Below are positions 1 through 7,826 of a stretch of 64,000 nucleotides of DNA, one piece after another. The DNA is taken from the NCBI GenBank assembly GCA_018366195.1, contig JAGZIN010000006.1, forward strand, positions 1 to 64,000, in the 5' to 3' direction. Numbering within the stretch: position 1 is the first letter of the stretch; each line of letters starts with the position of its first letter. The position numbers were made by a program, and so were the translations under genes. Under the pieces are notes generated by a model that was not told where the DNA came from, did no database searches, and saw nothing but the letters and a program-made list of their open reading frames with translations. The stretch is from Butyricicoccus pullicaecorum. GTDB lineage: Bacteria > Bacillota > Clostridia > Oscillospirales > Butyricicoccaceae.

Positions 1-103
1 TGGGTTTCATTCCAAAAGAATTTCAGGTTCGTTTTTCAAGCTTTTCGTTGTTTAATTTACAAGGTACAATTCTTGCTCTTACCTTTCGGTAAAGTGCTTG
101 TTT
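1..103 (-). other. Probable leader of an rRNA operon lying outside the window
   Basis: No protein-coding frame is convincing here. Read leftwards, the stretch lies just downstream of two consensus promoters and carries a small hairpin (about 72-91, CTTTACC/GGTAAG with a GAAA loop). Tandem sigma-70 promoters followed by a non-coding leader are typical of ribosomal RNA operons in Firmicutes. The rRNA itself is not in the window, so this is inference from promoter architecture. Confidence 0.45.
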
Positions 104-132
104 ATTCTACCAAAGTTTAATTCGTTTGTCAA
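104..132 (-). promoter_or_regulatory. Strong promoter P2 (TTGACA-17-TAGAAT)
   Basis: On the minus strand a perfect -35 TTGACA (127-132) lies 17 bp from TAGAAT (104-109). It sits about 124 bp downstream of a second consensus promoter in the same orientation, which is the usual rrn P1/P2 arrangement. Transcription runs off the left edge. Confidence 0.7.
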
Positions 133-227
133 GAACTTTTTTCAAAGTTTTTCGACTTCTTTTTCAGAGAAGCCGTTTCTCTCTAAACTTTTCACTTGGT
201 TTTGCTGTCCAACCGATCAGCTTAACT

Positions 228-256
228 ATAATATCACATTATCCTGTCTATGTCAA
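228..256 (-). promoter_or_regulatory. Strong promoter P1 (TTGACA-17-TATTAT)
   Basis: On the minus strand TTGACA (251-256) is separated by 17 bp from TATTAT (228-233). No coding frame lies between it and P2, so both promoters probably serve the same stable RNA transcript to the left. Confidence 0.7.
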
Positions 257-325
257 CACGTTCTTTTATTTTTATGAAACTTCATTTCATGTGCATCACA
301 AGTACGAAATATTTCTGAGATAAGC

Positions 326-356
326 GGAGAGCCCGCCCCATAGAAACCGGCTCTCC
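326..356 (-). terminator. Hairpin after the HAD phosphatase gene
   Basis: An 8-bp inverted repeat (GGAGAGCC 326-333, GGCTCTCC 349-356) with a 15-nt loop lies about 35 bp past the stop of the phosphatase gene. The T-tract is weak, so it may be an imperfect terminator. It would insulate the gene from the promoters that follow. Confidence 0.5.
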
Positions 357-391
357 CACCATCAAGAGGTAAGAACTTCTGCAATTTTCAT

Positions 392-1024
392 TTACTCTTG
401 AAAAAGCGTGAGAATCTCCTCCGGTCTGTCAAAGCGAAAATCACATTCCAACTCTGGTTCATGTGTTCCCCACAAAGCCAGTCCACTGCGTGCACCCGCA
501 GACTTTGCACATTGCATATCCACTGCACTATCCCCAACATACAACAGCTGTGCCGGTTCGACCTGCAAACGCTTTGCACACTCCAAGAGCGGGTCTGGCG
601 CCGGTTTATGCTGTTCTGTATCCTCCTGACAGACGATTTCTGCAAAAGCCTGTAACATTTGATGTGCACACAAACCCACTCGAACACCTCCGATATTTCG
701 TGATGTTACAATACCCAACGGTATGTTCCGTGCATTTAACTGCAAAATAGTTTCTTTGATTCCGCCAAACATTGGTGTCGTCTCCAATGCCTTTACAGAA
801 GCATCATACCAACGCGGCCACACCCATTCCATCTGTTCCGCATTACAGCCCAAATATTGCATGGCCTGCGGACCTGTCATACCGAATGTATTCAAAAGTT
901 TTTCTTCTGACGGATAGCATCCTGTCACTTGTTCCACCAGTGCCGCCAGTGTTTTGCGCTCGTGCGATTCCGTATCAAAAAGAGTACCGTCAAAATCAAA
1001 AACGACTGCTTTGTAACAATACAT
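392..1024 (-). CDS. HAD-superfamily hydrolase (phosphoglycolate phosphatase-like)
   Basis: A 210-residue cytoplasmic phosphatase of the haloacid dehalogenase superfamily. Motif I is VVFDFDGT with nucleophile Asp10 and acid/base Asp12. Motif II is the Ser of GIVTSRN, motif III the Lys of HKPAPDP, and motif IV is VGDSAVDM. The alpha-helical cap between motifs I and II fits the Gph/PGMB subgroup. The ATG at 1024 is chosen because AGGAGGAG lies 8 nt upstream; an in-frame TTG one codon earlier is less likely. The substrate cannot be read from sequence: phosphoglycolate, sugar phosphates and nucleotides are all possible. It follows the lipoprotein gene but is separated from it by a strong terminator. 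Confidence 0.85.
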   Translation of the reverse strand: MYCYKAVVFDFDGTLFDTESHERKTLAALVEQVTGCYPSEEKLLNTFGMTGPQAMQYLGCNAEQMEWVWPRWYDASVKALETTPMFGGIKETILQLNARNIPLGIVTSRNIGGVRVGLCAHQMLQAFAEIVCQEDTEQHKPAPDPLLECAKRLQVEPAQLLYVGDSAVDMQCAKSAGARSGLALWGTHEPELECDFRFDRPEEILTLFQE

Positions 1025-1102
1025 CAAGTTTTCTCCTCCTGTTTATCTGCTTACTCGTATCATAACACAAACACGCAGAATCCATCAACTATCATTTCAT
1101 GC

Positions 1103-1132
1103 AAAAAGGAGCAGCCAAAGCTGCTCCTTTTT
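1103..1132 (-). terminator. Intrinsic terminator after the lipoprotein gene
   Basis: A perfect stem GGAGCAGC/GCTGCTCC with a 4-nt loop is flanked by five A and five T, so it can work on either strand. It directly follows the minus-strand lipoprotein gene. Confidence 0.85.
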
Positions 1133-1155
1133 CAGAAACCAATCTTTACATTATT

Positions 1156-2061
1156 TTATGCAGCCATATCAGTTGCATTTTCCAGCTCGGCCGGCAGTTC
1201 AAAATCCGGAGCGCTGTCAAAATTGGAGCATGTCATGCTGATTTTCGCGTTTGAAACCTGCATAGATACCCCTTGTTCTGCGGCACCTGCCGCCTTCATA
1301 GCACTCTCCATAACACCGCTGAGCATTGCAGTCATATCCATTTCATACTGAACCGGATATCCTTCTGCACTCACCCAAACAGTCATTGGCATGTCTCCGA
1401 GACTGGACAATATTTTCTCAACCGTATCTTCCGTTGCATCGGCTACCACAAACTGCTCCACCATATTCATGATACCGCTTTCTTCCAATACTTCTTCCAG
1501 CTTATCGCCCTTGATTACACCTGAAATCTTGGTTGCTTCCGCGCCATTTACCTGTTCAGAGCCTGCTTCCTTAAAATCGCTCGCATTATCCAGATACAGA
1601 TCCATGGTATCCTGTATATCGTACATTTCCATACCTTCTACATCAGCGCTCTGCTTGACCCACTGACCATTCATGCCAATATAAACAAATACCTCTCCGT
1701 CAGCCTCCTTCATATACATTTCTGTTTCCTGTTTGCCGCCCAAATCTCCCATATCAATGGTCACTTTTCCTTTGGCTTTCTTTGGACTTTGGAATACGTC
1801 CATATCCATATCCATTGCATAAGTCAAATCCTGAGACTGCTCTGCCATCTTCATCGACATACCAATATCCTGTTGCATGGAAAGCGAAAAATTCTTTGCT
1901 GTATTGAGTTTTTCGACAGCCGATGCCACCTGTTCTGCCGGAGTCTTCCCCTTTGCCGCATCACCTCCGGCATTCCCGCCATTGCCACCGCAAGCGGTCA
2001 AGGAAAAACAAAGTGTCATTGCAGTCAAAGCTGCTGCGATTCGCTTGGTCATGTTCATCAT
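1156..2061 (-). CDS. Secreted lipoprotein, LppX/DUF6612-like
   Basis: A 301-residue predicted lipoprotein. The N-terminus MTKRIAAALTAMTLCFSL is followed by the lipobox LTAC with Cys near residue 24, then a Gly-rich linker. The mature part is beta-rich, with repeated Met/Gln/Asp patches and phrases such as KISGVIKGDKLEE and PVQYEMDMTAML. This resembles clostridial proteins of the DUF6612/LppX-like fold, which present a hydrophobic groove outside the membrane. The function is unknown; carriage of a lipid or envelope sensing is only a guess. GAGGAG lies 5 nt before the first ATG; two more in-frame ATGs follow at once. It starts 52 bp after cysS on the same strand and could be co-transcribed with it. 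Confidence 0.75.
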   Translation of the reverse strand: MMNMTKRIAAALTAMTLCFSLTACGGNGGNAGGDAAKGKTPAEQVASAVEKLNTAKNFSLSMQQDIGMSMKMAEQSQDLTYAMDMDMDVFQSPKKAKGKVTIDMGDLGGKQETEMYMKEADGEVFVYIGMNGQWVKQSADVEGMEMYDIQDTMDLYLDNASDFKEAGSEQVNGAEATKISGVIKGDKLEEVLEESGIMNMVEQFVVADATEDTVEKILSSLGDMPMTVWVSAEGYPVQYEMDMTAMLSGVMESAMKAAGAAEQGVSMQVSNAKISMTCSNFDSAPDFELPAELENATDMAA

Positions 2062-2112
2062 TTTTCTCCTCTCATCTTCAGGTTAGAGTGGTTGATTCAA
2101 ACTAGCACAGTG

Positions 2113-3531
2113 TTACACACGATTCCACTGTACGCCTTGGCGTGTATCCTTAATCGCAATTCCCATTTCATTCAAAAGGTAATCACGAATTCGGTCTGCT
2201 TCTGCAAAATCTTTATTCTTTTTTGCTGCGGTGCGCTGAGCAATCAGTTCTTCGATTTTTGCAGTATCTAAATCCTCGCTCACTTCATCATGCTTCTGAA
2301 CAATATTCAGCACGCCTGTCAACTCCATAAACAGCTGATAAGCTCCCTGTAAATATGCGCGACTGGCATCTGCATGACTTCCCGAATAGGCGTTGATATC
2401 GCGCATCAATTCAAAAATTGCAGATAACGCATTTGCCGTATTCATATCATCGTCCATAGACTCTATAAACTTTGTCTTATACTGCTGATGGGCAGACAAT
2501 GCCTGTTCCTCTTCCGCAGTCAAAACATCTCCCACCGCCTTTGAAATACGGAACTCCAAGTTGTTCCGTGCCTCATACAAGCGTTCCAATGATACCTGAT
2601 TCATTTTCAGGATTTCTTCTGAATAGTTGAGCGGAGTACGATAATGCGCAGACACCATGAATATACGTATGGTTTCATAGCCATATTCCTTTGCAGCATC
2701 GCGCACCATAAAGAAGTTGCCCTTTGATTTGGACATTTTTTCGTTATCAATGGTTAAGAATCCATTGTGCAGCCAATAATTGGCAAAGGTACAGCCATTG
2801 GCGCACTCAGACTGCGCGATTTCGTTTTCATGATGCGGGAAAGTCAAATCAAGACCGCCAGAATGGATATCAATGCTCTTTCCCAAATATTTGTTGACCA
2901 TAGCAGAGCACTCGATATGCCAGCCCGGACGCCCTTTCCCCCAAGGAGCCTCCCAAAATGGCTCTCCCGGTTTTGCAGCCTTCCATACCGCAAAATCCAT
3001 CGGATCTTCCTTAATTTCACCAACCGAAATACGCGCACCTGCCTGCAAATCCTCAAGGGGCTGATGGGACAACTTTCCATATTCCGGAAATGTTTTTGTA
3101 CGGAAATAAACATCTCCATTTTGTGCAACATACGCATTGCCTTTATCAATCAATGTCTGCACAATTTCGATGATTGCGTCCATTGTTTCCGTTGCACGCG
3201 GGTGCACATCTGCTGGTCGAATGCCAAGCCCTTCTGCGTCTACAAAATACTCCTTGATATAACGCTCTGCAATGACATCATAAGTCACGCCCTCATCATT
3301 CGCCTTTTGAATGACCTTATCATCAATATCTGTAAAATTCTGCACAAATGTTACCCGATAGCCACGATACTCAAAGTATCTGCGCAGCAAATCAAACATA
3401 ATGAACGGACGCGCATTTCCAATATGGAAATAATTGTATACGGTAGGTCCGCAGGAATACATTTTCACTTCGCCCGGTGTAATTGGTACAAACTCGTCCT
3501 TCTGACGAGTCAGGGTATTGAATAATTTCAT
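2113..3531 (-). CDS. cysS: Cysteinyl-tRNA synthetase
   Basis: A 472-residue class I aminoacyl-tRNA synthetase that charges tRNA-Cys. The Rossmann domain shows the HIGH-type motif FHIGNARP (near residue 36) and the zinc ligand region around CGPTVYN, WHIECSAM and HHENE. The KMSKS loop appears as EKMSKSKGN (about 265-273). The C-terminal helical DALR-like domain ends in IKDTRQGVQWNR, typical of bacterial CysS. Length is standard. AAGGAG sits 9 nt before ATG 3531. I see no T-box leader upstream; an IS605-type remnant begins about 155 bp upstream instead. Confidence 0.97.
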   Translation of the reverse strand: MKLFNTLTRQKDEFVPITPGEVKMYSCGPTVYNYFHIGNARPFIMFDLLRRYFEYRGYRVTFVQNFTDIDDKVIQKANDEGVTYDVIAERYIKEYFVDAEGLGIRPADVHPRATETMDAIIEIVQTLIDKGNAYVAQNGDVYFRTKTFPEYGKLSHQPLEDLQAGARISVGEIKEDPMDFAVWKAAKPGEPFWEAPWGKGRPGWHIECSAMVNKYLGKSIDIHSGGLDLTFPHHENEIAQSECANGCTFANYWLHNGFLTIDNEKMSKSKGNFFMVRDAAKEYGYETIRIFMVSAHYRTPLNYSEEILKMNQVSLERLYEARNNLEFRISKAVGDVLTAEEEQALSAHQQYKTKFIESMDDDMNTANALSAIFELMRDINAYSGSHADASRAYLQGAYQLFMELTGVLNIVQKHDEVSEDLDTAKIEELIAQRTAAKKNKDFAEADRIRDYLLNEMGIAIKDTRQGVQWNRV

Positions 3532-3687
3532 GGAATCAGTCTCCTTTATCTGCCATCTATTCCGACAGCGAATGGCTTTGATATTTTGACGAAGTTTCAG
3601 TTGTCAAAACGGCTGTGCACCGAAAGCAAAAACCGGCAATACACATCATATCACAATAAAATTCTACTTTTTGCATTTCTTCTGCGA
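3532..3687. other. cysS upstream region, promoter not certain
   Basis: No gene is seen here. On the minus strand there is a possible -10 TATGAT near 3650 without a convincing -35 box. No T-box core sequence is visible. The outermost bases (3668-3687) are exactly the position a TnpB guide would occupy next to the neighbouring omega-RNA-like segment. Confidence 0.35.
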
Positions 3688-3816
3688 TTGACACTCCCCA
3701 TGTCGAAGGCAGGGGATTCTCAGTGCAACGACTGTTGCCTGCACTTGTAAGGTCTTACATCGTCTCCCTAAACGTATTGGTTTGAGCGTGTCCCGCCCTA
3801 CCATAGAAATTGGTTT
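3688..3816 (-). ncRNA. Solitary IS605/TnpB right end with omega-RNA-like sequence
   Basis: Over about 125 bp this segment matches 16438-16566 closely by eye (well over 80 percent). The shared blocks include TTGACACTCCCCATG, CGACTGTTGCCTG, CATCGTCTCCCT, CGTATTGGTTTG and GCCCTACCATA. In the second copy the segment lies directly 3' of tnpB, where IS605-family elements encode the omega RNA (reRNA). On the minus strand it ends in a hairpin closed by CCCC/GGGG followed by AGTGTCAA, the usual right terminus of these elements. No tnpB or tnpA remains beside this copy. Whether it is transcribed is unknown; the bases after the terminus (3687 down to 3668) would be the guide. Confidence 0.75.
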
Positions 3817-3940
3817 TTTGATGGGTGGCTGACTCCCCATAACGTAAGTAAGGGGTATTACGCCACTTGTGATAATCTGAATTTAGTATACGCAATCTTC
3901 ATACGTCTGTCAATATCTTATCCGTCTTATAAAATACAGG
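3817..3940. other. Non-coding stretch beside the IS remnant
   Basis: No coding frame. It contains an imperfect hairpin with CCCC (3835-3838) and GGGG (3852-3855) that could be part of an IS end, but the other copy shows no matching sequence. I see nothing else. Confidence 0.3.
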
Positions 3941-3970
3941 AAAACCAGCAGACATACTGCCGCTGGTTTT
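3941..3970 (-). terminator. Terminator of the molybdenum hydroxylase operon
   Basis: AAAACCAGC (3941-3949) pairs with GCTGGTTTT (3962-3970) around a 12-nt loop. It lies about 60 bp past the stop of the large subunit gene. Confidence 0.7.
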
Positions 3971-4031
3971 CGACCTTCTATCCTGCACATCTATTCTGCA
4001 ATATTCTATATGATTTTGCGCACAATCTGTT

Positions 4032-6332
4032 TCACACCTCAGATTCCAATTCCATACGCCCGCAGACGATTTTTTCAGCTGTAATTGGCAGGGTACGCAC
4101 ACGCACTCCAGTTGCCCGTGCGACCGCGTCTGCAATCGCAGGCGATGGTGTGTTAATTACGATTTCACCAATGGATTTCGCTCCAAACGGTCCCGTCTGC
4201 TCATAGCTGCTCTCAAATTCCACCCGAATGGTTCCAATATCCAACCGGCTCGGAATCTTATATTGCAGGAAGGAATTCGACAGATTGGTTCCGTCTGCCG
4301 CATACACAATATCCTCATAAAGCGCCATGCCAATTCCCTGTACCAAGCCGCCTTCGGTTTGCACCCGTGCAAGATTTGGGTTAATTGGGGTGCCGCAGTC
4401 TACCGCTGCCACATAGTCCACCAGCTCGACCTTACCAGTTTCCAAGTCTACCTCAACCTCACAGGCACCTGCCATAAACGGCGGTGGTGAAACTGGAGAA
4501 GAATGACTGACAGTCGCAGACAGCACTTCATTACAGTTGCACTGTCCGCTATATGCAATATCGGACAAAGATACCGCGCGGCTGTCATCTTGCAGGTCAT
4601 AAACACGCTTGCCATCAAACGCAGCTGCTTCCTCATCAATCATCAGAATCTTTGCACCTGCACGAATGATTTTTCCACGCAGTTCTTCACAGGCACGTAC
4701 ACAAGCCATACCCGTTACATACGTGGTTGCAGACGCATACGAACCAGAATCATACGGTGCGGTATCCGTATCCGAAGCATACACAGCAATGTCCTCCATG
4801 TCACACTCCAGACAATCCGCAGCCATCTGCGCCAAAATCGTATCGCAACCCGTGCCCATATCCGTACAGCCAATCAGCATATTATAGGTTCCATCATCGG
4901 ACAGGCGAATGATAACCGCACCAATATCGACATTTGAAATTGCGGAGCCCTGCATCGCCATCGCCATACCTACCGCGCGAACGCGGCCATTGGGCATGAT
5001 ACGCGGCTTAATTTTATAATCCCAGTCAATCATTTCGCGCACCCGCTGTACACAGCGGTCGAGCGCGCACGCAGCCGCAGTTTCTCCATAATACGCGGGC
5101 ATGACCTGACCCTCACGCACCATATTCTGCATACGCAAGTCAATTGGGTCACGTTCCAGCAGGTCTGCAAGTTCATTGACAATAGATTCTACTGCAAAAG
5201 TTCCCTGTGTTGCTCCATAGCCCCGATAAGCGCCCGATGACATCACATTGGTGTAAACCACATCATAACGAAAACGGAATGCTTCCTGATTGCCGCTATA
5301 AAGCGGAATGGACTTGTGACCGGACAAGCCAACCGTAGTTGGACCATGCTCACCGAACGCACCTGTGTTCGATAGTGTATATAAATCAATCCCTCGAATC
5401 CGCCCATCACGCATAGCGCCAATTCGTACCGTCACTTCCATTTCATGGCGCGGGCTTGATGCAATCATAGATTCTTCCCGCGTGTAAACGATTTTCGCCG
5501 GACGCCCTGTTTTCATCGTCACGATTGCTGGATATACCTCGGTCACTACGGTCTGTTTTGCACCAAACCCGCCGCCCAAGCGTGGTTTTACGACACGAAT
5601 TTTAGATTTTGGAATTCCAAGAGCAATGGATAAAATACGGCGTACATGAAAAGGTACCTGTGTCGAGGAAATGATATTGAGACGTCCATAGGTATCCAGC
5701 TGAGTAAAGGTACGGAATGTTTCCATCGGGGTCTGCTGGTTCGCCTTTGTATGGTAGGTTCGCTCCAACACCACATCACAATCCGCCAAAACCGCTTCTA
5801 TATCCCCATGGCTGTCCTGTCCGGACGCGCACAGATTGCGATGATTGTCAGCACCCACCGGACAGTTTGCAACCCAATCGTCCTCCGGATGCACCAACAC
5901 AGAATGGTCCATTGCATGATGAAAGTCCAAAACCGGTTCCAGCACCTTGTATTTCACCTTAACCAGACGTAAGGCACGGTCTACCGCTTCCTCGGTTTCA
6001 CCCGCAACGATGGCAACCGCATCACCAACAAAACGGACCCGCTGCTCCAAGATTAAACGATCATACGGAGACGGTTCCGGAAAGGTCTGGCCGGCCATGG
6101 TAAAGCGATGGCGCGGCACATCTTCAAAAGTGAGTACGCACGCAATCCCCGGAACTTTTTCTGCAATCTCTGTATGGATTTCCTCAATCAGCGCATGCGC
6201 ATAGGGAGAACGCAGAATTTTAACAATCAGGCAATTTGCCGGCGCAATGTCGTCCGTATAGACAGGCTGTCCTGTGGTGAGCGCTTTGGCATCACTCTTG
6301 CGCACACCAGACCCTACATACTTCTGCTTCAT
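4032..6332 (-). CDS. Xanthine dehydrogenase family, molybdenum-binding subunit
   Basis: A 766-residue large subunit of a molybdenum hydroxylase. The N-terminal a/b hammerhead domain (about residues 17-120) has YTDDIAP. The cofactor domain shows PMETFRTF, GGGFGAKQ near 290, AYRGYGATQGTF near 395 with the conserved substrate-side Arg, and PFGAKSIGE near the C-terminus with the catalytic Glu. Family members hydroxylate xanthine, hypoxanthine, nicotinate or aldehydes, and sequence does not decide between them. The ATG at 6332 is chosen because GAAGGAGGAAGC precedes it and it overlaps the stop of the Fe-S gene as ATGA; the longer frame upstream lies inside that gene. It is the last gene of a FAD / 2Fe-2S / Mo operon. 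Confidence 0.93.
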   Translation of the reverse strand: MKQKYVGSGVRKSDAKALTTGQPVYTDDIAPANCLIVKILRSPYAHALIEEIHTEIAEKVPGIACVLTFEDVPRHRFTMAGQTFPEPSPYDRLILEQRVRFVGDAVAIVAGETEEAVDRALRLVKVKYKVLEPVLDFHHAMDHSVLVHPEDDWVANCPVGADNHRNLCASGQDSHGDIEAVLADCDVVLERTYHTKANQQTPMETFRTFTQLDTYGRLNIISSTQVPFHVRRILSIALGIPKSKIRVVKPRLGGGFGAKQTVVTEVYPAIVTMKTGRPAKIVYTREESMIASSPRHEMEVTVRIGAMRDGRIRGIDLYTLSNTGAFGEHGPTTVGLSGHKSIPLYSGNQEAFRFRYDVVYTNVMSSGAYRGYGATQGTFAVESIVNELADLLERDPIDLRMQNMVREGQVMPAYYGETAAACALDRCVQRVREMIDWDYKIKPRIMPNGRVRAVGMAMAMQGSAISNVDIGAVIIRLSDDGTYNMLIGCTDMGTGCDTILAQMAADCLECDMEDIAVYASDTDTAPYDSGSYASATTYVTGMACVRACEELRGKIIRAGAKILMIDEEAAAFDGKRVYDLQDDSRAVSLSDIAYSGQCNCNEVLSATVSHSSPVSPPPFMAGACEVEVDLETGKVELVDYVAAVDCGTPINPNLARVQTEGGLVQGIGMALYEDIVYAADGTNLSNSFLQYKIPSRLDIGTIRVEFESSYEQTGPFGAKSIGEIVINTPSPAIADAVARATGVRVRTLPITAEKIVCGRMELESEV

Positions 6333-6787
6333 GCTTCCTCCTTCTCCGCCAAATACTTCTGAATGGCACGCAGCTGTCCCACATATCCGGTACACCGGCA
6401 TAGATTTCCTGCAAGATAATTGCGTATTTCTTCTTCGGTCGGACTTTTCAGCTCGCGCAGCATTCCAATGATATTCATAATCAGCCCCGGGCTGCAAAAG
6501 CCACATTGCTCTGCACCCTCTCCTGCAAGATAACCGCCAATTTCCTCCGCTTCCTTCTGAAGTCCCTCCAGAGTCTCTACGGTTTTTCCATCAATGCGTG
6601 CTGTCAGGGTAGAACAGGATAACACCGGCTTACGATTCACCAATACTGTGCACAATCCGCAATTCGAAGTTTCACAGCCGCGCTTGACCGACAAGCAGCC
6701 CTTGCTTCTCAAATACTCTGTGAGCGGCTGTGCCGGAGAGACCTCATCGGTATACTGCCGGCCATTGAGTGTATAGGAAATTTTCAT
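6329..6787 (-). CDS. Xanthine dehydrogenase family, 2Fe-2S subunit
   Basis: A 152-residue small subunit. The N-terminal plant-type ferredoxin cluster has RGCETSNCGLCTVL plus a later Cys in VLSC. The C-terminal helical cluster has QCGFCSPG and CRCTGYVG. Both 2Fe-2S clusters are complete, so the electron path from molybdenum to FAD is intact. The start at 6787 is preceded by AGGAGGCGTAGTG and lies 2 nt after the FAD subunit stop. The frame could open 17 codons earlier, but that part is inside the upstream gene. It overlaps the large subunit by ATGA, which suggests translational coupling. Confidence 0.95.
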   Translation of the reverse strand: MKISYTLNGRQYTDEVSPAQPLTEYLRSKGCLSVKRGCETSNCGLCTVLVNRKPVLSCSTLTARIDGKTVETLEGLQKEAEEIGGYLAGEGAEQCGFCSPGLIMNIIGMLRELKSPTEEEIRNYLAGNLCRCTGYVGQLRAIQKYLAEKEEA

Positions 6788-6789
6788 CA

Positions 6790-7554
6790 CTACGCCTCCT
6801 TCAGTGCCTGCACTGCACGACGCACAAGCACCCGACACAAATGGGTACGATATTCCGCAGAGCCACGCAAATTAGAAGAGAATGTCAATTCTTCTGCACA
6901 GCGTTCCGCAAAAGCCGGCGCAGCTTCATCTACACTTCCCACAACGCGCTCTGCGCGCATCGGACGCGCCCCCACTGCAGCAACCCGCTGCTCTGCAGTC
7001 TCACAAACTGCAACCGCAAGCACAGGAAAATCTGTTGCAGCAGCACGATGGGATAGATAGACAGCTTTCTGTCCGTGCTTCGGCAGACGAATTGCAGTCA
7101 AAATATCACGGTCATACGGCATGTGTACAAAATCGGACAATGCAACAATTCCCGCCTGATACAGCACCACCTGTGCGCCTAAAGCCAAAAACAGAGTCAA
7201 TGGGTCAGAAAACCCAAAGCGTCCCCAAATACTGCCGCCGATTGTCGCACCATTACGAAACTGCACCCCTACAATCTGCCGCACACTTGCTGCAATACAA
7301 TCTCCAAAATACGCCGCGAGTCCTTCATGCGTTTCCATTTGACGCAATGTGACCATGGCACCCAATTCAAAGCAATCCTCTGTTTCTGTAATTTGATTGA
7401 GTCCCAAAGCAGACAAATCAATTGCGTTTGACATGGCACGCCGCCCCATCTTCAACCAACCGCAGCCGCCAAGCACGGTACTCTTTGGCTTCTGGTTCCA
7501 TTCATACGCCTCGTCCAGTGCAGACGCTACGATATAATTTTGCGTTACGAACAT
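6790..7554 (-). CDS. Xanthine dehydrogenase family, FAD-binding subunit
   Basis: A 254-residue medium subunit of the CoxM/XdhB type. FAD pyrophosphate contacts appear as STVLGGCGWL near residue 25 and NGATIGGSIWGRFGFSD near 100. The C-terminal CO-dehydrogenase flavoprotein domain follows (about 150-250). Within the complex it passes electrons from the Fe-S clusters to NAD or another acceptor. The ATG at 7554 has AGGAG 6 nt upstream; the frame runs open further but without a binding site. It is first in the operon, so regulation probably acts on the region just upstream, where a palindrome and a promoter-like pair are visible. Confidence 0.93.
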   Translation of the reverse strand: MFVTQNYIVASALDEAYEWNQKPKSTVLGGCGWLKMGRRAMSNAIDLSALGLNQITETEDCFELGAMVTLRQMETHEGLAAYFGDCIAASVRQIVGVQFRNGATIGGSIWGRFGFSDPLTLFLALGAQVVLYQAGIVALSDFVHMPYDRDILTAIRLPKHGQKAVYLSHRAAATDFPVLAVAVCETAEQRVAAVGARPMRAERVVGSVDEAAPAFAERCAEELTFSSNLRGSAEYRTHLCRVLVRRAVQALKEA

Positions 7555-7579
7555 ATCTTCTCCTTTCGGAATTCTCTGC

Positions 7580-7596
7580 GATGTGCACAGCACATC
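7580..7596 (-). promoter_or_regulatory. Palindrome in the leader of the hydroxylase operon
   Basis: GATGTGC-ACA-GCACATC is a perfect 7-bp inverted repeat in the untranslated leader, about 25 bp before the first start codon. It could be an operator for a dimeric repressor or a small RNA hairpin. Confidence 0.4.
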
Positions 7597-7659
7597 TACT
7601 ATCACAAAAAAACTGCCGCCCGCGTCCTTCATACAAATCCTACGCGCACGGCTCCTGTC

Positions 7660-7688
7660 ATTTTATCTTAATTGTATCATCTTGTCCA
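7660..7688 (-). promoter_or_regulatory. Candidate promoter of the hydroxylase operon
   Basis: On the minus strand TGGACA (7683-7688) and TAAAAT (7660-7665) are 17 bp apart. This places the start of transcription about 100 bp before the FAD subunit gene. Confidence 0.45.
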
Positions 7689-7764
7689 CATGATTGCAAT
7701 GCACATTTTCAACGGAAACGATACTTCATCTGCGGCATGGACAAAAAACATAATCGTTTTGCTC

Positions 7765-7793
7765 TGTACAATCTGAACAGGAAACAGTATAAT
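7765..7793 (+). promoter_or_regulatory. Promoter of the PsiE-like gene (TGTACA-17-TATAAT)
   Basis: A perfect -10 TATAAT (7788-7793) is 17 bp from TGTACA. It lies downstream of the in-frame ATG at 7737, so that ATG cannot be the start if this promoter is used. This supports the TTG at 7827. Confidence 0.6.
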
Positions 7794-7826
7794 AAAAGTA
7801 TCGCTGATAAATGGAGGAATCTCGAC

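Noticed and set aside
126..323. 65-codon plus-strand frame at the left edge
   Set aside because: It begins inside a -35 box and crosses both promoters; Phe-rich composition reflects AT-rich non-coding DNA.
2767..3525. 252-codon open frame on the plus strand
   Set aside because: It is antisense to the unmistakable cysS gene and has no ribosome binding site or family resemblance.
3532..3690. T-box leader of cysS
   Set aside because: The conserved T-box core and an antiterminator/terminator pair could not be found.
3899..4135. 78-codon minus-strand frame
   Set aside because: It overlaps the end of the Mo subunit gene in another frame and includes the terminator.
7422..7826. N-terminal extension of the PsiE-like frame
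   Set aside because: It is antisense to the FAD subunit and lies upstream of the promoter and binding site that serve TTG 7827.
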